Origin: Phytohabitans houttuyneae
GTDB lineage: Bacteria > Actinomycetota > Actinomycetes > Mycobacteriales > Micromonosporaceae
Length of the DNA stretch: 64,000 nt
Direction of reading: 5' to 3'
Assembly (NCBI RefSeq): GCF_011764425.1
Contig: NZ_BLPF01000001.1
Coordinates: 3,029,001 to 3,093,000, forward strand
Position numbers and translations under genes: made by a program. The notes below the pieces were generated by a model. The model was given only the letters and a program-made list of their open reading frames with translations, was not told the origin of the DNA and searched no databases. This document shows positions 8,801 to 17,557 of this stretch, in pieces. The first letter of the stretch is position 1. Each line of letters starts with the position of its first letter.

Positions 8801-8813
8801 AAGGCCCCGCTCC
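8782..8813. terminator. Hairpin terminator at LacI stop
   Basis: Perfect 11-bp inverted repeat GGAGCGGGGCC / GGCCCCGCTCC with a 10-nt loop that contains the LacI stop codon. It sits between convergent LacI and GH16 genes and can serve both directions. Confidence 0.7.
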
Positions 8814-8819
8814 ATTGCC

Positions 8820-10238
8820 TCACCTGCGGAAGTGGAACCAGTTCACGTTGACGAAGTCGGCGGGCTGGCCGCTCGCAAACTTCAGGTAGACGGTCCGGGT
8901 GCCGGTCACGCCGCCGGCCGCGCCGGGTATGGTCTGCCAGCTCTGCCAGCCGCCGGTGTTCGCCAGGGCGAAGTTGCCCAGCAGCTGCCCGGTCGGGCTG
9001 TCCAGGCGCACCTCGACGAGGCCGCTCACGCCACCGCCCGCGCCCGAGGCCACGCGCGCCACGAAGTCGCGCGGTGCCGACGAGCCGAAGTTGACGTTGT
9101 CGTAGCGGGCCCAGTCACCGTTGGCGATGTGGCTGATGTTCAGGCCACCCTCGCTGCACGTCTCGGTCTGCAGGCCGCTCTGCGCGTTGAACGACTCGGC
9201 CTGGATCGGCGAGTACGCGTCCCGACCGCCGGTGGGCGGCGGCGTGGTGGGGTTGCCGGTCGTCGGCGGTGGCGTGGTGGGGTTGGTGCCGCCGCCCGTC
9301 TGGTAGACCGCGACGTAGTCCACCAGCATCGGGACGCCCGAGACGGTCGCCGCGGTCGGCGTCTGCCCACCGGGCACCGCGTTGGGGAAGGCGCCGCCCA
9401 TCGCCACGTTCAGCAGGATGAAGTAGCCGGCGTGGCTGGTCATGTTCGTCCAGTGCGGCTCGCCGACCTGGGCCTGGCTGACGGTGTGGTAGAGCTGGCC
9501 GTCCACGTACCAGCGCAGCTGCTGCGGGTTGGTGTCCCACTCGAAGCGGTACGTGTGGAACGCCGACTGGCAGGAGCTGCCCGGGCACGCGCGGTTGGCG
9601 CCGATACCGGTCGTCTCGTTGCACGGGCCGCCCGGGTTGACTCCACAGTGGAGCACGCCCCACACCGAGTTGATCCCGTTGACGTTCTCCATGATGTCGA
9701 ACTCACCGATGGCCGGCCAGTTCCAGTACTGGCCGCGGTACGGCGCGCCCAGCGCCCAGAACGCGGGCCAGTAGCCGGCCGCGCCCGCGCCGGTGATGTT
9801 CGGCATCTGGATGCGGCCCTCGATGCGCAGCTCGCCGCCGGACGGTGGCTTGAAGTTGGAGCGCTGCGTCTCGATCCGCGCCGAGGTCCACTGGCCGGAG
9901 CCGCTGCGGATCGGGGTGATCACCAGGTTGCCGTTGCCGTCCTGGCGGAGGTTCGAGGTGCTGTTCGTGTACGTCTGGATCTCGCCGGTGCCCCAGTTCG
10001 CGGGGCCGCCGGGGTACTGCGTGCCGGTGTCGATGATCCAGTTGGACGAGGAGGGGAGGGTGTTCGCCGCGCCGGTGAAGTCATCGGCCCAGACGAGGCT
10101 CCAGCCGGACGGGGTCGATGGCAGGGAAGCGTTGGCGTTCATGGTCACCGCGAGCATGCCCGCGACCACTGTGGAGACCGCCGCGGCGGCGATCAGCACG
10201 CGGCCGCGCCTGGGTCTGGAGGTGCCCGTGTCTCTCAT
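8820..10238 (-). CDS. Secreted GH16 beta-glucanase with C-terminal CBM6
   Basis: A 472-residue exported endo-beta-1,3(4)-glucanase. It has a twin-Arg-like basic N terminus (RPRRGR) before the signal helix, then a GH16 domain (about residues 40-310) with the catalytic signature EFDIMEN: first Glu nucleophile, second Glu acid/base. A Thr/Pro linker and a C-terminal CBM6 of about 130 residues follow (DAYSPIQAESF to the end). I chose the ATG at 10238, with GAGAGG 6 nt upstream; extending to 10283 would start inside the operator palindrome. Likely substrate is laminarin-type or fungal wall beta-glucan, which fits the neighbouring chitinases. A promoter and a LacI-type operator lie upstream. Confidence 0.92.
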   Translation of the reverse strand: MRDTGTSRPRRGRVLIAAAAVSTVVAGMLAVTMNANASLPSTPSGWSLVWADDFTGAANTLPSSSNWIIDTGTQYPGGPANWGTGEIQTYTNSTSNLRQDGNGNLVITPIRSGSGQWTSARIETQRSNFKPPSGGELRIEGRIQMPNITGAGAAGYWPAFWALGAPYRGQYWNWPAIGEFDIMENVNGINSVWGVLHCGVNPGGPCNETTGIGANRACPGSSCQSAFHTYRFEWDTNPQQLRWYVDGQLYHTVSQAQVGEPHWTNMTSHAGYFILLNVAMGGAFPNAVPGGQTPTAATVSGVPMLVDYVAVYQTGGGTNPTTPPPTTGNPTTPPPTGGRDAYSPIQAESFNAQSGLQTETCSEGGLNISHIANGDWARYDNVNFGSSAPRDFVARVASGAGGGVSGLVEVRLDSPTGQLLGNFALANTGGWQSWQTIPGAAGGVTGTRTVYLKFASGQPADFVNVNWFHFRR

Positions 10239-10267
10239 CTCTGGCCTCTCTGTGGGGGTGGTGGGCC

Positions 10268-10315
10268 GTGAGAGCGCTCTCACAGAGTTTTACGTCCGGG
10301 ACAACAAATTGTCAA
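10268..10315 (-). promoter_or_regulatory. GH16 promoter with LacI-type operator GTGAGAGCGCTCTCAC
   Basis: On the minus strand: TTGACA (10310-10315), a 17-bp spacer, TAAAAC (10287-10292), then a perfect 16-bp palindrome GTGAGAGCGCTCTCAC (10268-10283) at the expected transcription start. The core GAGCGCTC closely resembles the CebR operator (TGGGAGCGCTCCCA) known for LacI-family repressors in actinobacteria. This supports repression of the glucanase by a LacI protein, perhaps one of the two encoded nearby. Confidence 0.78.
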
Positions 10316-10318
10316 CAC

Positions 10319-10903
10319 TCATCGATATCTCCGGAGTACGCCCTGCTCCAGCGCCGTCCACGCGGTCGTGGTGACGAGATACAGCCCGGCCGCGAGCGGC
10401 ACGAAGGCGGCGACGGCCAGCGTGCCGTACGGCAGCAGCACCATCAGCCGGCGCATCTGCTCCTGCATCCGCTCCACCTCGGGGCTGGGCGCGGCCGCCA
10501 CCGGCGCTTCCCGCATCCGCCGCGCGGACAGCCGGGCGAGCGCGGTCAGCAGCGCGAGGAGCACGGCGTAGACGAGGACGGCGCTCAGGCTCAGCCCGTC
10601 GGTGAGGTGGTGCCCGAGGGGCACGCCGGCGAGCGTGGCGTCGAGCAGGTCGCCGGGCTTGGTGAAGAGGCGGTACATGAGGAAGAAGAACGGCGCCTGT
10701 ACCAGCGCGGGCAGGCACCCGGCCAGCGGCGAGACCCGGGCGCCCCGGATCTGCGCCCAGCTCAACGGCGAGATCAGCAGCCGGACGGCGACGGTGAAGA
10801 GCACGATCGCGGCGGCCGTCGCGGCCGGCCCGAAGGCGGGCTCGACCCCGGTGGCGATCGTGGACACGGCGGAATGGGCAAGGTTGACGACGGAATCGAG
10901 CAC
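10319..10903 (-). CDS. Short YidC/Oxa1-like membrane insertase
   Basis: A 194-residue YidC/Oxa1/Alb3-family protein of the short, second-copy type seen in actinobacteria. It has about five hydrophobic segments, a conserved-type region after the first helix (VRLLISPLSWAQIRGARVSPLAGCLPALVQAPFFFLMYRL-like pattern, in outline) and an Arg-rich cytoplasmic loop (LSARRMREA). It lacks the large N-terminal domain and the Lys/Arg tail of a housekeeping YidC. Start GTG at 10903 with GAGGGG 7 nt upstream. It follows a DUF6412-like gene, a pairing seen in other actinobacteria. Insertase function is a family inference; partner proteins are unknown. Confidence 0.8.
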   Translation of the reverse strand: MLDSVVNLAHSAVSTIATGVEPAFGPAATAAAIVLFTVAVRLLISPLSWAQIRGARVSPLAGCLPALVQAPFFFLMYRLFTKPGDLLDATLAGVPLGHHLTDGLSLSAVLVYAVLLALLTALARLSARRMREAPVAAAPSPEVERMQEQMRRLMVLLPYGTLAVAAFVPLAAGLYLVTTTAWTALEQGVLRRYR

Positions 10904-10993
10904 GGTGAGACCCCTCGGTGACGACCGCGTGGACAGGACGGCATGCCGCCACGCGCCCGACCGCCCTCCGGAGCTGTCCGGGGCGGATCGCGG

Positions 10994-11265
10994 CTACGCG
11001 GCGGAGGGGTGAGCCGAGGGTGCTCGGGGCGCGGACGCCCGGCGGCGTCCGGATCGAGGTAGCGCGGCACGGCGGCCCGCGCCCGCACCGGCGCGGCGGC
11101 CCATCCGACCGGCCGCGGGGCGGCGGCACGCAGTGCACCGGTGAGCTGGCCGGCGATGGCGACCGCGAGGAGGCCGACCGCGACGGCGAGCGCGACCTCG
11201 GCGGGCTGCCCGGCGAACGCGAGGGCGATCGCCCACGCGCCCAGCAACCCCATCAGCGCCCTCAC
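10994..11265 (-). pseudogene. DUF6412-like small membrane protein, -1 frameshift near 3' end
   Basis: Small membrane protein upstream of the YidC paralogue. From GTG 11265 (or ATG 11253) it gives two hydrophobic helices and the motif DPDAAGRPRP. In the annotated frame it then runs out of family character and overlaps the YidC gene by 130 bp, ending at 10774. The next frame instead gives RAPSAHPSAA and a stop at 10994, a typical family ending. Adding one base to the 4-base G run at 11026-11029 (C run on the coding strand) joins the two halves. This is either a sequencing deletion or a real frameshift. The family name rests on memory of the pattern. Confidence 0.55.
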
Positions 11266-11316
11266 GCCCGCCAGCGTAGAAAGCCCGCGCCAGTGAGCTG
11301 GGTACGCTTGGTCGCT

Positions 11317-12120
11317 GTGCCCGAAGGCCACACCATCCACCGGCTCGCCGCCCAGCACCGTTCCCTGCTCGCGGGGCGGCGGGTGACCGTGTCCAGCCCG
11401 CAGGGGCGCTTCGCGGCCGGCGCCGCATTGATCTCCGGCACGGTGCTACTGGACACGGAGGCCTACGGCAAGCACCTCCTGCACCACTACGAGCACGGCC
11501 GCACGCTCCACGTCCACCTGGGCCTCTACGGCGTCTTCAGCGACGGCGACGTGCCGACCCCGCCGCCGGTGGGCCAGGTGCGGATGCGGCTGGAGACCGA
11601 GCGGCACTGGATCGACCTGCGCGGCCCGGCCGCCTGCGAGCTGCTCGACGACCCCGACGCCCTCCGCGCCCGCCTGGGCGCCGACCCGCTGCGGGACGAC
11701 GCCGACCCGGACGCGGCGTTCGCCCGCATCCGGCGCAGCACCACGCCGCTGGCCGCGCTGCTGCTGGACCAGTCCACTGTGGCCGGCCCCGGCCTCGTCT
11801 ACGTCTCCGAGGTCCTCTTCCGCGCCGGCATCCCGCCGACCCGCGCCGGCCGCCTGCTCACCCCGGCCCAGTGGGGCGACCTCTGGATCGACCTGCGCGA
11901 GCTGATGAAGGAAGGCGTCACCCGAGGCCGCATCGACACGGTGCACAGCCACCACATGCCCGAGGCGATGGGCCGCGCGCCGCGGGTCGACCGCCACGGC
12001 GGCGAGGTGTACGTCTACCGCCGCGCCGGCCAGCCCTGCCTCATCTGCGGCACCGAGATCCAGCGCGCCGGCCTCGCCGGCCGCAACTCCTACTGGTGCC
12101 CCACCTGCCAACCCGATTGA
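11317..12120 (+). CDS. Fpg/Nei family DNA glycosylase
   Basis: A 267-residue base-excision repair enzyme that removes oxidised pyrimidines (Nei type) and cuts the abasic site by beta,delta-elimination. The mature N terminus is Pro-Glu-Gly (start VPEGHTIHR): Pro2 is the Schiff-base nucleophile and Glu3 the acid. A helix-two-turn-helix region follows, and the C-terminal zinc finger has CLICG and CPTCQ Cys pairs. The GTG at 11317 is required because Pro must be residue 2. PEGHTIHR is typical of actinobacterial Nei2-like proteins. It is divergent from the YidC/DUF6412 unit. Confidence 0.92.
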   Translation: MPEGHTIHRLAAQHRSLLAGRRVTVSSPQGRFAAGAALISGTVLLDTEAYGKHLLHHYEHGRTLHVHLGLYGVFSDGDVPTPPPVGQVRMRLETERHWIDLRGPAACELLDDPDALRARLGADPLRDDADPDAAFARIRRSTTPLAALLLDQSTVAGPGLVYVSEVLFRAGIPPTRAGRLLTPAQWGDLWIDLRELMKEGVTRGRIDTVHSHHMPEAMGRAPRVDRHGGEVYVYRRAGQPCLICGTEIQRAGLAGRNSYWCPTCQPD

Positions 12121-12273
12121 AGGCAGATTTGCCCGCGTCCGCGCCAGCTGCGCACCGCACGCTCCCGCGGGCACCGCTCCGGCCGGCGGCTCGCCAGCGC
12201 TCGCCGAATGCCCCGGCCTGCGCTGCCGGCTCCGCGCGACAAGCCCCCGAACCTCGGCGCCCGGCCGGGCTTT

Positions 12274-12347
12274 GTGAGCGTGACCAGGCGCGGAGGGTGA
12301 GGCCGCGGGAGCAACGGTCCGGACCACCGCGGACATCGCGGTAGCTC
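12274..12347. repeat. 74-bp dispersed intergenic repeat, copy A
   Basis: Ungapped match of 74 bp to 20092-20165, with about 63 identical positions by eye. Both copies begin GTGAGC, contain the 10-bp palindrome GGTCCGGACC in a conserved AGC(A/G)(A/G)CGGTCCGGACCAC context, and end CGCGGTAGCTC. This copy lies between the Nei and YbdK-like genes. It has no coding sense in either strand. Confidence 0.65.
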
Positions 12348-12354
12348 AAAATCT

Positions 12355-13455
12355 CTAGACCGGGGTCGTCGGCAGGGTGAGGTAGTCGAGGACGGCGGCC
12401 ATGTCGCCGGTGCGGGCGTAGACGGCGCGCTGCCGGGACGCGCCCGTGCCCCGGGACCGCAGCCGTCCCATCAGGAGAGTCGCCAGCTCCAGGTCGCCGC
12501 TGCGCTCCAGCTCGGGCCGCACGGTCTCGAACAGGCGCTGGAAGAGGTGCCACGCGGGCCGGCTGCGCTGGTCGGCGGGGTCGGCGAGGAGGCCGGCCAG
12601 GCCGTCGTGCGCGGCGCGCCAGTGCGCGGCGGCGAGCAGGGGTTGGTCGACCTGCGGTGCCGGGCGGCCGGCCTCGATGTCCTTCAGCACCGTGCCGACA
12701 AGGCCGCGGGCCAGCGCGGCCACCAGGATCGTGTCGTCGACGCTCGGGCAGACGTCGCCAAGGCGGAGCTCGACCGTGGGGTAGCGGGCCGACAGCCTCG
12801 AGTACCAGTAGAGCATCGCCTCGTCGAGCATCGCGCCGGACGAGATGAGCCTCGACACCAGGTCCTCGTAGTGGTCGTGCGACTCAAGGAACGGCGTGGG
12901 TCCGACCGACGGCCAACGCTCCCACATCACCGACCGCCAGCTCGCGTAGCCGCTGTCGCGCCCCTCCGCGAAGGGCGAGTTTGTCGTGGCCGCGTGCAGC
13001 AGGGGGAGCCACGGGCGCAGGTGGTTGAGCACCTGGACGCCGGTGTGCGGGTCGGGGATTCCGATGTGGACGTGGAGTCCGTTGAGGCCGGGGCCGGGCG
13101 AGAGCGCGCCGAAGCGTTCGACCATGCGGTGGAAGCGCGGCTCGTCGACGACCGGTGGCTCCGGTCCGGTGACCGGGCAGCAGCCGATGGCGGCCACGCG
13201 CGCTCCGGCCCGTTCGGCGGCGGAGGCGATGCCCGCGCGCAGGAGGCCCAGCGAATGTCGCATGGCCCGCAGGTCGAGCCCTGGCGGACTGTTGATCTCG
13301 ATCTGGCTGGTCAGGTACTCCCGCGCGATCTGCCCCCGCAGGTCGTCGGTCACCTCGGCCAGCACCGCGTCGACGGCCGGTGCCGCCTGGCTCTTCTCGG
13401 CGTCCAGTAGGAGGAACTCCTCCTCCACGCCCACCGTCAACTGCACCGCTGCCAT
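12355..13455 (-). CDS. Glutamate-cysteine ligase family 2 protein (YbdK-like carboxylate-amine ligase)
   Basis: A 366-residue ATP-dependent carboxylate-amine ligase of the GCS2/YbdK family. The N-terminal hallmark GVEEEFLLLD supplies metal-binding acids. Further signatures are SQIEINSP, NGLHVHIGIPD and YPTVELRLGDVCPSVDD. Family members join an amino acid carboxyl to an amine; actinobacteria use mycothiol, so a true glutathione role is unlikely and the substrate is unknown. I chose the ATG at 13455 because the family motif starts 8 residues later; the frame open to 13617 gives a non-homologous leader. It is divergent from lysX across about 90 bp. Confidence 0.88.
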   Translation of the reverse strand: MAAVQLTVGVEEEFLLLDAEKSQAAPAVDAVLAEVTDDLRGQIAREYLTSQIEINSPPGLDLRAMRHSLGLLRAGIASAAERAGARVAAIGCCPVTGPEPPVVDEPRFHRMVERFGALSPGPGLNGLHVHIGIPDPHTGVQVLNHLRPWLPLLHAATTNSPFAEGRDSGYASWRSVMWERWPSVGPTPFLESHDHYEDLVSRLISSGAMLDEAMLYWYSRLSARYPTVELRLGDVCPSVDDTILVAALARGLVGTVLKDIEAGRPAPQVDQPLLAAAHWRAAHDGLAGLLADPADQRSRPAWHLFQRLFETVRPELERSGDLELATLLMGRLRSRGTGASRQRAVYARTGDMAAVLDYLTLPTTPV

Positions 13456-13547
13456 GTACCCAGATCCCCCGCCGCCGGAAACACCGCCGTTTTCCGAAAA
13501 ATACTCCCATAATGGGCACATCCGCCACCCTTCCGGTAGGAGGCTCT

Positions 13548-16500
13548 GTGACCGCGACCCTGGGCCAGCCGTTGACCCATGCCGAGACGCCCCTCGAGAC
13601 CGAGCCCGCCGCACCACGACCGCGGGCGCCGCGCCTGCCCAGGATCTTCGCGTCGGTCCTGTGGGCGGTCGCGCTGGTCGCCGCGGTCGCGGCCGTCGTC
13701 GGTGTCTTCACCGACGTGGTACGCGACGACCTCGGCGCGCCACTCGTCCCGATTCCACCCAACCTCGGCTACGCCACCTTCGTCGCCGTCCTCGCCATCG
13801 CGACCGCCCACCGCAAGCGCCTCGCGTACGCGATCCTCCTCGCGTACTTCACCGTGGCCGCCACCGTCGGCGCGGTGCTGCTCGCCATGCCGACCGGCCG
13901 CCTCGACAACGCCGGCATCGGCCCGGGCGACCGCGTCGTCGCCGCTGTCAACGGCGGCGTCGCCCTGCTCGCGGTGATCGTGCTGCTGGTCGCCCGGCGG
14001 GACTTCACCGCACAGCTGCGGCCCGGCCGGCCAGGCGTGGCCGGGGTCGTGCTCGCGCTGCTGGCCGCCGTGGGAGTGGTGATCGGGTACGTGCTCGTCA
14101 CGGTGTCTCCCGGCGACCTGGGCGGGGCCGGGCAGCGCTGGGCGTACGCGGCGGAAAAGGTGCTCGGCGGCGCCGTCGTCGACCCCGGTCGCGGCGCGCG
14201 GGCGCCCGGCTGGGTGGATTTCGTGCTCGGCCTGCTCGGCGGGCTGGCGGTCCTCGCGGCCCTCTGGACACACCGCCGCGCCCAGCGCGCCGAGGCCACG
14301 CTGCCGGAGGAGGACGAGGAGCGGGTCCGCGGGCTCCTGCGCCGGTACGGCGACCGCGACTCCCTCGGCTACCTCGCCACCCGCCGGGACCACCTCGCCG
14401 CCTTCTCACTCACGGGCAAGTCGGCCGTCTCCTACCGGGTCGCCAACGGCGTCGGCCTCGCAACCGGCGATCCCATCGGGGATCCCGAGGCGTGGAGACC
14501 GGCCGTGGCGACGTGGCTGGAGGAGGCCGACCGGTACGGGTGGACGCCGGCCGTCACCGGCGCCAGCGAGGAGGGCGCGACGGCGTACGCGCGCGCCGGC
14601 CTCACCGCCACCTTCGCCGGCGACGAGGCGATCCTCCACAGCGGAGAGTTCACACTGGACGGCCGGCACATGCGCCCGGTGCGGCAGGCTGTCGCGCGGG
14701 TGGAGCGGGCCGGGTACACGGCATCGGTTCGCCGGCTCTCCGAGGTACCCGAAGAGGAGCTTGAGGTGGCAGCGGCGCTGATCCGCTCATGGGGCGGTGC
14801 CGGCGCCCTCGGGCGGCTGGGTGACCCCGACGACGGCCGGTGCGTGCTGGTCGAGGCGTACGACGCCGACGACGAACCGCAGGCGCTGCTGTCTCTCGTG
14901 CCGTGGGGCGCGCACGGGCTGAGCCTCGACGTGGCGGCGAGCGCGCCGGACGCCGACCCCGGCGCGGTCGAGTTTCTCGTGGCGGAGCTGATGCGTGCGG
15001 CGCCCAGCCTGCGCGTCGACTCGGTGTCGCTCGGCGTGGGGCGGTACCCGGAGGCGGCCCGATACCAGCCACGGTGGACACCGCGGTACACGTGCGTGGC
15101 CAAGCCCGGCGACGTCCCGAAGGTGCATCGGGTGGCGGCGGCGCTCGTGGTGCCGCCGGTCGCCGGTGCGTCGCCGGCGGTGGACGTCGAGGAGGACGCG
15201 GCGACGGCGACGGACGACGAGCCCGACCGTTGCGAGCAGGCGCGCATCCGGCTCGGCAAGCGGGAACGGCTGATCGAGGCGGGCGGCGACCCGTACCCGG
15301 CGGGTTTCCCGCGCACCGACAACACGGTCGCGGTGACGATCCGGCACGAAGGGCTGCCGCCCGACACGCGTACCGGCGAGACGGCCGCGGTGGCCGGCCG
15401 CATCGTCCTGATGCGCGACCACGGCGGCGTCTGCTTCGTCACGCTGCGGGACTGGACGGGAGACCTGCAGGTGATGGTCGACGAGGACGTGGAAGCCTGG
15501 CGGTCCACGGTCGACATCGGTGACCACGTCGGCGTACGCGGCGAGGTGGTCACCAGCCGCCGCGGCGAGCTGTCCGTGCGGGCCGAGGCGTGGCAGCTGA
15601 CCGCCAAGTGCCTGCGGCCGCTGCCGGACAAGCGGCACGGCCTGGCCGGACCGGAGGCGCGGGCGCGGCAGCGGTACCTCGACCTGATCACCAGCGCCGA
15701 GGCCCGCGACGTGCTGCGCGCCCGCAGCGCCGCGATCCAGAGCCTGCGCGACACGCTGATCGACCGGGGCTACCTGGAGGTCGAGACGCCGGTGCTCCAG
15801 CGCGTGCCGGCCGGGGACGCGGCACGCCCCTTCACCACCCGGGCCGGGGCCTACGACCTGCGCCTGTACCTGCGTGTGGGCCCGGGGCGCTATCTCAAGC
15901 GGCTCGTCGTGGGCGGCGTCGAGCGGGTCTTTGAGCTGGGCCGCTCGTTCCGCAACGAGGGCGTGGACGCCAAGCACAACCCGGAGTTCACGCTCCTTTC
16001 CGCCTACCAGGCGTACGCCGACCACCGCACGACGCGGATGCTCGCGCAGACGCTGGTGCAGCGGGCGGCACTCGCCGCGTACGGCTCGACAGTCGCCTAC
16101 CGGCCGGGCCCGAACGGCACGCCCGTCGAGTACGACCTGACCGGCGACTGGCCGGCCGTGCCCTTCTACCAGGCGCTCTCTGACGCGCTCGGCGACTTCG
16201 TCTCGGCGGACACCGGCGACTCCGACCTGCGCCTGCTGGCCGAGGCGGCCGGCGTCGAGAGCGGTGAGCGGGTGGAGCGGGGTGCGCTGCTGCGCGCGAT
16301 GTACGAGCGCCTCGTGGCCGCCCGCACCACGACGCCCACCTTCTACGTGGACTTCCCGGTGGAGCTGTCGCCGCTGGCCCGCGCGCACCCGACCGACGAG
16401 CGGCTGGCCGAGCGCTGGGACCTGGTGGCGTACGGCGCGGAGATCGGTACCGGCCGCTCCGAGCTCACCGACCCCGTCGAGCAGCGCCGCCGCCTTGCCG

Positions 16501-16703
16501 CCGCGGCGGCGGACGACCCGGAGCTCACCGAGCCGGACGAGGACTACCTGCAGGCGCTGGAGTACGCGATGCCACCGACCGCCGGGCTGGCGCTCGGCGC
16601 GGACCGCGTGGTGATGCTGCTGACCGGCCGCTCGATCCGGGAGACCCTGCCGTTCCCGCTGGTCCGGGAGGCACGCCGGACGCTCGGCGGGCGCGGTGCA
16701 TGA
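13548..16703 (+). CDS. lysX: Bifunctional lysylphosphatidylglycerol synthetase/lysine-tRNA ligase LysX
   Basis: A 1051-residue fusion that charges lysine onto tRNA and transfers it to phosphatidylglycerol, reducing the negative charge of the membrane. An N-terminal multi-helix membrane region (about 20-240) is followed by the DUF2156/LPG-synthase domain (about 254-520), then a class II LysRS unit. That unit has an OB-fold near 600-700, motif 2 near 790 (FELGRSFRNEG) and motif 3 near 1013 (GLALGADRVVML). The GTG at 13548 is set by AGGAGG 4 nt upstream. Length and domain order match mycobacterial LysX. It confers resistance to cationic peptides in characterised relatives; that role here is inferred. 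Confidence 0.95.
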   Translation: MTATLGQPLTHAETPLETEPAAPRPRAPRLPRIFASVLWAVALVAAVAAVVGVFTDVVRDDLGAPLVPIPPNLGYATFVAVLAIATAHRKRLAYAILLAYFTVAATVGAVLLAMPTGRLDNAGIGPGDRVVAAVNGGVALLAVIVLLVARRDFTAQLRPGRPGVAGVVLALLAAVGVVIGYVLVTVSPGDLGGAGQRWAYAAEKVLGGAVVDPGRGARAPGWVDFVLGLLGGLAVLAALWTHRRAQRAEATLPEEDEERVRGLLRRYGDRDSLGYLATRRDHLAAFSLTGKSAVSYRVANGVGLATGDPIGDPEAWRPAVATWLEEADRYGWTPAVTGASEEGATAYARAGLTATFAGDEAILHSGEFTLDGRHMRPVRQAVARVERAGYTASVRRLSEVPEEELEVAAALIRSWGGAGALGRLGDPDDGRCVLVEAYDADDEPQALLSLVPWGAHGLSLDVAASAPDADPGAVEFLVAELMRAAPSLRVDSVSLGVGRYPEAARYQPRWTPRYTCVAKPGDVPKVHRVAAALVVPPVAGASPAVDVEEDAATATDDEPDRCEQARIRLGKRERLIEAGGDPYPAGFPRTDNTVAVTIRHEGLPPDTRTGETAAVAGRIVLMRDHGGVCFVTLRDWTGDLQVMVDEDVEAWRSTVDIGDHVGVRGEVVTSRRGELSVRAEAWQLTAKCLRPLPDKRHGLAGPEARARQRYLDLITSAEARDVLRARSAAIQSLRDTLIDRGYLEVETPVLQRVPAGDAARPFTTRAGAYDLRLYLRVGPGRYLKRLVVGGVERVFELGRSFRNEGVDAKHNPEFTLLSAYQAYADHRTTRMLAQTLVQRAALAAYGSTVAYRPGPNGTPVEYDLTGDWPAVPFYQALSDALGDFVSADTGDSDLRLLAEAAGVESGERVERGALLRAMYERLVAARTTTPTFYVDFPVELSPLARAHPTDERLAERWDLVAYGAEIGTGRSELTDPVEQRRRLAAAAADDPELTEPDEDYLQALEYAMPPTAGLALGADRVVMLLTGRSIRETLPFPLVREARRTLGGRGA

Positions 16704-16792
16704 CTTCTCACGCATCTGGGTATGCCGATGGGCATCCCCCGCGCGGTGGCCAAAACGAAGTGCTCCGCGCCCGCATAAGGAGGTGCGCAACG

Positions 16793-17374
16793 GTGCGGAT
16801 CCCATCCTTGACGCGCCGAGGTGAGGCGCAACGAGAAGACGCCGCCCGCGCTGAGGGCCGGGCCGAGGCTCGGGCCGAAGACCGGATCGAGCGTAAGGAA
16901 GACGAGCGGACCTTTAGCCGGGACGCGGGCCGTAACGCGGTCCGCGAGCGGCCGGCGGTCGTCGACGAGACACCGACCGAAAAGATCAAGCCGGTGGATC
17001 GGGTCGAGACCCGCCGCGAGCCGGAGCCGGTTCCCGAGCCGGTAGGCCCGCGTCCGCGCTCCAGCCTCATGGCCACGCTCGCGCTGATCGTCGGCGTCGT
17101 GGCCGCGCTGGCCACGCTCACTGGCGTGCTGGCCGGCTACGGCATCGTGGCCGGCGGGCTGGCCGTCCTGCTCGCGATCGCCGGAGTCTCGGCGACCGGG
17201 CGCCGGCACGTGGCCGGCCGCTCCGAGGCGATGCTGGCGCTCGTGCTCGGCCTGGGCGCGGTCGTCTTCGGCATCCTCGTGGTGACCGACTCGCTGTCGT
17301 GGATCACCACGGCCAGCGACAAGGTCGGCGAACTGCGCAACTGGCTCGACACCCAGACCGTCGACCGGTTCTGA
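16793..17374 (+). CDS. Membrane protein with long charged N-terminal region, unknown function
   Basis: A 193-residue protein. The first 95 residues are very rich in Arg, Glu and Ala and look disordered or helical. Three hydrophobic segments follow (about 100-120, 122-140 and 146-165), then a short C-terminal tail. The GTG at 16793 has AAGGAGG 9 nt upstream. It follows lysX by 90 bp on the same strand and ends before a strong hairpin, so it may be the last gene of that unit. The layout resembles DUF4190-type actinobacterial membrane proteins, but I cannot confirm the family. Confidence 0.7.
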   Translation: MRIPSLTRRGEAQREDAARAEGRAEARAEDRIERKEDERTFSRDAGRNAVRERPAVVDETPTEKIKPVDRVETRREPEPVPEPVGPRPRSSLMATLALIVGVVAALATLTGVLAGYGIVAGGLAVLLAIAGVSATGRRHVAGRSEAMLALVLGLGAVVFGILVVTDSLSWITTASDKVGELRNWLDTQTVDRF

Positions 17375-17386
17375 CGCAGAGTTGGC

Positions 17387-17437
17387 GGCGGCCCTACCGG
17401 GCCGCCGGGTTTTGTGGGGCGGCCCGGTAGGGCCGCC
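17387..17437. terminator. Long perfect hairpin terminator
   Basis: Two perfect 20-bp complementary arms (17387-17406 and 17418-17437) around an 11-nt loop, starting 12 bp after the membrane-protein stop codon. Each arm is itself partly self-complementary (GGCGGCCC...GGGCCGCC), so a cruciform or branched fold is possible. No long T tract follows. Confidence 0.8.
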
Positions 17438-17557
17438 CCACAAAGTTTGCGCATGGAATGATTTGCGCATGGAAGGCGCCGAACGCGCAACGAATCGCCG
17501 CTAGAAGCAAGATTCATCGGTGGTTCCTGAAGGTCAACCGCCAATAGCGTAGAGCGC

